Origin: Candidatus Uhrbacteria bacterium
GTDB taxonomy: Bacteria > Patescibacteriota > Patescibacteriia > UBA9934 > UBA11717
Length of the DNA stretch: 8,866 nt
Assembly: GCA_018701105.1 (NCBI GenBank)
Contig: JABIWD010000049.1
Coordinates: 1-8,866 of the forward strand
Direction: 5' to 3'
Numbering within the stretch: the first letter of the stretch is position 1; every line of letters begins with the position of its first letter. This document shows, one piece after another, positions 5,563 through 8,866 of this stretch. The position numbers and the translations under genes are program-made. The notes under the pieces were generated by a model. The model searched no databases and was not told where the DNA came from. It saw nothing but the letters and a program-made list of their open reading frames with translations.

Positions 5563-5849
5563 TACAATCCAAGCTGACTAAGGTCGGGCATTCCACCGGC
5601 TTCCTTCATTGCCGCCTGAATTTCCTTTTGTAATTTCTTGTTTACCTCTTCGAGCGCTCCTTTAACTCCTCGTTCAATCTCGCTCGTGCTTTTTCCTTCC
5701 TCGATCGTTACAGAGAGAACCTCCTGCTTACCATTCATCTTAATCTCAACTCCGTTTGATGAACCTGTGACCTGCACAGCTTCGAGTGCTTTCTCGATAG
5801 TCTTTGCCTGTGAGCGAACGTCTTTGAGTGCTTTGATTTTGTTAAACAT
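5562..5849 (-). CDS. ybaB: YbaB/EbfC family nucleoid-associated protein
   Basis: Small dimeric DNA-binding protein, almost always next to recR. From ATG 5849 it has 95 residues: an N-terminal helix (about 1-27), the family's central strands with GVEIKMNGKQEVLSVTI (33-49), a C-terminal helical segment and a glycine/methionine-containing tail. The frame remains open to an ATG at 5888, but that would extend the protein with residues encoded partly by the arm of a repeat. MFNKIKALK is the better N-terminus. There is no Shine-Dalgarno. A TATTAT at 5863-5858 lies just before the ATG, so the message may be nearly leaderless. It overlaps recR by one base. Confidence 0.92.
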   Translation of the reverse strand: MFNKIKALKDVRSQAKTIEKALEAVQVTGSSNGVEIKMNGKQEVLSVTIEEGKSTSEIERGVKGALEEVNKKLQKEIQAAMKEAGGMPDLSQLGL

Positions 5850-5857
5850 AGTTTTAG

Positions 5858-5863
5858 ATAATA
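5858..5863 (-). promoter_or_regulatory. Possible -10 element for ybaB-recR
   Basis: TATTAT on the minus strand, placed so that transcription would begin about 2 bases before the ybaB ATG. The best -35 is ATGACA with a long 19-base spacer, so support is weak. Confidence 0.35.
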
Positions 5864-5881
5864 GATTTAAGTTTAGTCCAG

Positions 5882-5975
5882 TTGTCATTCTGAGCGGTAG
5901 CGTCGGAATCTCATCACGCTAGAGGTCGCCTCTAGAAGTATGAGATCCTCACGTCGTGCCTCCTCAGGATGACAA
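5882..5975. repeat. 94-bp imperfect palindromic repeat (REP/MITE-like)
   Basis: The outer arms TTGTCATTCTGAG (5882-5894) and CTCAGGATGACAA (5963-5975) pair with one G-T wobble. ATCTCAT/ATGAGAT (5908-5914, 5940-5946) and CTAGAGG/CCTCTAG (5919-5925, 5929-5935) pair inside, with mismatched segments between. It fills the gap between dnaB and ybaB. The GTCATTCTGAG...GAATCTC pattern resembles a dispersed palindrome I know from many environmental bacterial genomes; that match is from memory. It could also stabilise or end the dnaB transcript. Confidence 0.75.
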
Positions 5976-5978
5976 GTC

Positions 5979-7403
5979 CTAGCCTTTCACCTTTGGCAAC
6001 GGTGGCATTGCATTCGCCGTGTGTTGCTGTGGCATTTTGCGAGGCTCCATGCGTCTCTCCAGGTTTCTGAAGGTTGCACGCGCTCCATCGAAGTATAGCT
6101 TTACAATGCCGGTTGGTCCATTACGATGTTTCGCGATATGGATCTCAGCGATGTTTTGCTCCTCGGGAGACAGCTCATCCGGCTGATAGTTTTTGTCCAC
6201 GGCTTTTCTGTAGATGAACATAACCACATCGGCGTCCTGCTCGATTGATCCAGATTCTCGAAGGTGAGACAGCTTTGGAATCGCAGGTTTTAGAGCTTCC
6301 ACTGTACGACTCAGCTGTGACAGCGCGATCACCGGAATCTCGAGCTCTCGAGCAATCTGCTTGAGTCCACGTGAGATCTCGGCAACTTCCTGCACACGGT
6401 TTTCTTTTGCGCCACGGGATTCCATGAGCTGCAAGTAGTCGATGATGATCATACCGAGTCCGTGCTCGGCTTTGAGTCGACGACACTTTGCGCGGATCTC
6501 CATGATGTTTGCAGACGCAGAGTCGTCGATATAGATAGGGGTGTCGGCAAGGATTCCCAGCGCTTTTCCAACCTTAGGGAAGTCGTCGTCGCGATCTGAA
6601 AGTTTACCGGTTCGCAGTTTCCAAAGGTCAATGTCACCCTCGGCACAGATAAGACGATCAACAAGTTGCTCTTTACTCATCTCGAGCGAGAACAGCCCAA
6701 CAGGTATCTTGTGCTTCACCGCTGCATGAAGCATGAGCGATAGCGCGAACGCGGTCTTTCCAACGGACGGACGGGCGGCCAGGATAACGAGATCGGCTTT
6801 TTGGAATCCGGCGAGTAGGTTGTCGAGACCTGTGTATCCAGTTGGAACACCTCGCAACTTACCGCGTTCTTTGTGAAGCTGATCGATTCGTTCGAACGCA
6901 TCTGACAGGATAGCCTTAATCGGAACGAACGATTGCTTGAGGTGATTCTTGGAAACGCTAAACATAGCTTGCTCGGCTTCGTCGAGCACGATAGCAAGGT
7001 CATCTTCCGACTCGTCGTACCCCATCTTTGAAATTGTCGACGCTGCACTGATCAGTCGGCGTAACGTTGATTTCTTCTGGATGATCCCACTGTAATGCAA
7101 GATATTGCTGGATGTTGGGACGATGTTCGTGAGCTCTGCGATGTACGCACGCCCTCCAGCGAACTTCAGCTTGTCGAGCTCATCGAGCCGGTTTCCAAGC
7201 GACAAGATGTCGATCGGCTCGTGTTTCGAGTATAGCTCTACCATCGCTTCGTATAGATGACGGTGCTTTTCAAAGTAGAAGTCGTCTGGACGTACTTTGT
7301 CCGCAATCTTCATCATAGCCTCCGGATCTATCAAAAGAGCCCCTAGAAAGGACTGTTCTGCTTCCTCGTTGTGCGGAGGTATTTTGTGTAGTTCATTTGC
7401 CAT
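5979..7403 (-). CDS. dnaB: Replicative DNA helicase DnaB
   Basis: Hexameric 5'-3' helicase that unwinds DNA at the replication fork, cytoplasmic. The 474 residues match the family length and carry no intein. The N-terminal DnaB domain (about 5-110) has PPHNEEAEQSFLGALL at 9-24; a linker follows to about 180; the RecA-like domain starts at VPTGYTGLDNLLAGF (186-200). Walker A is ARPSVGKTA (210-218), Walker B IIIDYLQL (319-326), then SQLSR (362-366), the LRESGSIEQDADVV block (381-394) and the AKHRNGPTG finger region (424-432). The tail is proline-rich. A promoter places transcription start at the A of ATG 7403, so no Shine-Dalgarno is expected and none is seen. The stop is three bases from the palindromic repeat. 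Divergent from the permease gene. Confidence 0.97.
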   Translation of the reverse strand: MANELHKIPPHNEEAEQSFLGALLIDPEAMMKIADKVRPDDFYFEKHRHLYEAMVELYSKHEPIDILSLGNRLDELDKLKFAGGRAYIAELTNIVPTSSNILHYSGIIQKKSTLRRLISAASTISKMGYDESEDDLAIVLDEAEQAMFSVSKNHLKQSFVPIKAILSDAFERIDQLHKERGKLRGVPTGYTGLDNLLAGFQKADLVILAARPSVGKTAFALSLMLHAAVKHKIPVGLFSLEMSKEQLVDRLICAEGDIDLWKLRTGKLSDRDDDFPKVGKALGILADTPIYIDDSASANIMEIRAKCRRLKAEHGLGMIIIDYLQLMESRGAKENRVQEVAEISRGLKQIARELEIPVIALSQLSRTVEALKPAIPKLSHLRESGSIEQDADVVMFIYRKAVDKNYQPDELSPEEQNIAEIHIAKHRNGPTGIVKLYFDGARATFRNLERRMEPRKMPQQHTANAMPPLPKVKG

Positions 7404-7409
7404 GTTTCG

Positions 7410-7438
7410 ATTTTAGCGCAGTTGGGCCTTATAATCAA
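7410..7438 (-). promoter_or_regulatory. dnaB promoter (leaderless arrangement)
   Basis: On the minus strand TTGATT (7438-7433), a 17-base spacer and TAAAAT (7415-7410). Only six bases separate the -10 from the dnaB ATG, so the expected +1 is the A of the start codon. Confidence 0.65.
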
Positions 7439-7520
7439 TGGTCTTTGGGGTATAAGCTGTGTGCCTCTTGTTGATAGCGAAAATAAGACAGAAGCCTGTG
7501 GACCTCTTTATTCCTCTGCA

Positions 7521-7529
7521 TGTTATACT
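7521..7529 (+). promoter_or_regulatory. Possible extended -10 promoter of the permease gene
   Basis: TGTTATACT is an extended -10 (TGn plus TATACT). No good -35 lies 17 bases upstream. Transcription would begin near 7536, 24 bases before the ATG. The rest of the 156-bp divergent gap (7404-7559) holds the dnaB promoter and no other feature I can support. Confidence 0.4.
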
Positions 7530-7559
7530 TTTGGAGTAATTAGAACCCAACGCCAACAG

Positions 7560-8738
7560 ATGAAGGGTCTTTTTGGAGGAAATGGAGAGAGGCGTAAGGC
7601 TATTGGGCTCATCATTGGAGCCGTAGTAGGCGTCGGAATATTTGGAATACCTTTTGCATTTATGCAATCGGGATTTTTTGTTGGGATGATTTACCTTGTG
7701 GTGATTGGTTTCGTTGCAATGACTTTGGCGATGATGTTCTCCGAAGTTGCAATACAGACACCGGGGCGGCATCGTATGTCCGGCTATGTGCGAAAGTATT
7801 TTGGTAAAAAGTGGGGAGCTGTAGCGGCTCTTGTGATGACTGGGAGCACGTGGGGTGGATTGTTAGCGTACGTGTTGGTTGGGGGAGAGTTTTTCCACGC
7901 TCTCGTATCGCCGTACATAGGCGGGACACTTTTCGTTTATCAACTATTCTTCATGATTTTTGGGTTCGTGGTTGCACTTCGCGGCTTGTCGTTCGTTGCA
8001 CGTACCGAGTCATATCTAGTTCCGGCGCTCTTGCTCGTGGTCACAGTGATTATTTTGAGGGGGATCTTTGATGTCGACACTATCAACTATACGACGCTCA
8101 CAGGTAGCAATATCTTCTTGCCGTATGGAGTCGTCCTGTTCTCGATCGGTGGGCTGAATGTGATTCCAGAGATAAAGGATCTTCTCAAAAAAGATAGCGA
8201 TTCCATGAGACGAGTGGTGCCGATTGGATATCTGATAATAATCGCCATGTACGCTGCCTTTGCGGCAGTCGTGGTGGGAGTGACCGGACTGGAGACAACG
8301 CCAGAGTCAATCATTGGGCTCGGAGAAGCTCTGGGTCCATGGATATTGGTTCTTGGTTCGATAATGGGTCTGTTGGCGGTGGTGACCAGTTTCATAATCA
8401 TGTCCGTAGAGCTACAAGATATGCTTGAGTTTGATTTTGGGACTTCAAGGTTGCTCGCATGGTTCGCAGCCGTTTCGGTACCTTTGGTTATCTTCTTGAT
8501 GGGAGCACGAGACTTCATTGAGGTTATCAGTTTTACTGGTGCTGTTTTTGGAGGCTTGATGGGGATATTCGTGGTTGCGATGTATTTGAAGGTCCGCAAC
8601 AAGACGTGTACATCACCTGCAAAATGCTTCGCTATTCCAAAGTGGATAAGCATAGCTATTCTTATACTGTTCGTGGCTGGTATACTGATAGGAGTACTGG
8701 ATTTATCTCCAGCTAAGATTAACGAATGGCTGACATGA
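7560..8738 (+). CDS. Aromatic amino acid permease-like transporter (APC superfamily)
   Basis: Membrane transporter with about 11 hydrophobic segments, probably a LeuT-fold secondary transporter of the Trp/Tyr permease or Aa_trans type. From ATG 7560 it has 392 residues. The first helix contains GAVVGVGIFGIPFAF (20-34), the glycine-rich unwound helix with a following proline that marks this superfamily. A charged loop follows (GRHRMSGYVRKYFGKKW, 69-85). Segments continue at about 86-108, 123-141, 150-168, 186-204, 220-242, 260-284, 297-313, 320-342 and 362-380. The frame stays open upstream to 7422, but those 46 residues are cysteine- and polar-rich and lie over the promoter region, so ATG 7560, directly before the basic segment and first helix, is preferred. 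There is no Shine-Dalgarno. The stop overlaps the next start (ATGA). The substrate is inferred from family only. Confidence 0.82.
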   Translation: MKGLFGGNGERRKAIGLIIGAVVGVGIFGIPFAFMQSGFFVGMIYLVVIGFVAMTLAMMFSEVAIQTPGRHRMSGYVRKYFGKKWGAVAALVMTGSTWGGLLAYVLVGGEFFHALVSPYIGGTLFVYQLFFMIFGFVVALRGLSFVARTESYLVPALLLVVTVIILRGIFDVDTINYTTLTGSNIFLPYGVVLFSIGGLNVIPEIKDLLKKDSDSMRRVVPIGYLIIIAMYAAFAAVVVGVTGLETTPESIIGLGEALGPWILVLGSIMGLLAVVTSFIIMSVELQDMLEFDFGTSRLLAWFAAVSVPLVIFLMGARDFIEVISFTGAVFGGLMGIFVVAMYLKVRNKTCTSPAKCFAIPKWISIAILILFVAGILIGVLDLSPAKINEWLT

Positions 8739-8866
8739 AACCGCTCAGATTTCTACTAATGTTCGTACTGGCAAGCGTGGCTAACTTTTTAGTCTCGTCG
8801 TTTTTCATATTCACTGCCAAGATGTTAGGAGAAGCACGATTGTTGCTGGCGGGATTCGTACTATCG
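8735..8866 (+). CDS. Membrane protein, 3'-truncated
   Basis: Only 44 codons lie in the window, open to the last base. The start MKPLRF is basic, followed by one long hydrophobic stretch (about residues 6-27, with FVLASVANFLVSSFFIF) and the beginning of a second after KMLGEAR. This looks like the first helix of a multi-pass membrane protein, or an anchored one, not a cleaved signal. The ATG lies within the permease stop (4-bp overlap), so it is probably translated with it and may work with it. I do not recognise the family from this fragment. Confidence 0.7.
   Translation, partial: MKPLRFLLMFVLASVANFLVSSFFIFTAKMLGEARLLLAGFVLS

Noticed and set aside
1..8866. Recoding of TGA as glycine (code 25)
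   Set aside because: The Clp-like gene and the permease both end at TGA exactly where the next gene begins, and no family is interrupted by in-frame TGA.
1..8866. tRNA or rRNA genes, CRISPR array, insertion sequence, intein in dnaB
   Set aside because: No regularly spaced repeats, no transposase-like protein and no cloverleaf noticed by eye. The DnaB motifs follow at normal spacing.

Overview
The window looks like chromosomal DNA from an uncultivated bacterium with a compact genome, most likely in the Candidatus Patescibacteria (CPR) range. The reasons are the tight packing with ATGA-type overlaps, the near absence of Shine-Dalgarno sequences at the ordinary genes, diverged active sites in otherwise recognisable families, and the gene mix. 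This placement is inference from style and content, not from a marker phylogeny. TGA is used as a true stop (Clp-like gene, permease), so the recoded code 25 of Gracilibacteria/Absconditabacteria is not in use.

Left part (2-3474, plus strand): a 5'-truncated Clp/Hsp100 AAA+ protein overlaps by 4 bp with a WecA/TagO-type polyprenyl-phosphate sugar-1-phosphate transferase. The Clp-like protein has an intact second ATPase ring sequence. Its first ring has lost the Walker B acids and the arginine finger, and both pore loops lack the usual aromatic residue.

Middle (about 3440-4045): a compact GC-rich unit on the minus strand stands out. It has its own promoter, a leader hairpin, the only perfect Shine-Dalgarno in the window, a 160-residue protein of no recognised family, and a terminator that is buried in the 3' end of the neighbouring transferase gene. 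Its promoter runs into the start of the next gene, a DUF192 lipoprotein (4021-4473, plus). A bidirectional terminator then separates DUF192 from rplU.

Right part (4555-7403, minus strand): informational genes dnaB, ybaB/ebfC, recR and rplU lie in transcription order dnaB > ybaB > recR > rplU. ybaB and recR overlap by 1 bp (TAATG). A 94-bp imperfect palindrome, resembling a widespread dispersed repeat, lies between dnaB and ybaB. rplU has its own near-consensus promoter just after recR. dnaB has a promoter placed so that transcription would begin at the A of its ATG, giving a leaderless message.

Far right (7560-8866, plus strand): an aromatic-amino-acid-permease-like transporter is divergent from dnaB and overlaps by 4 bp with a membrane protein cut off by the window end. 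No tRNA, rRNA, CRISPR array or insertion sequence was seen.
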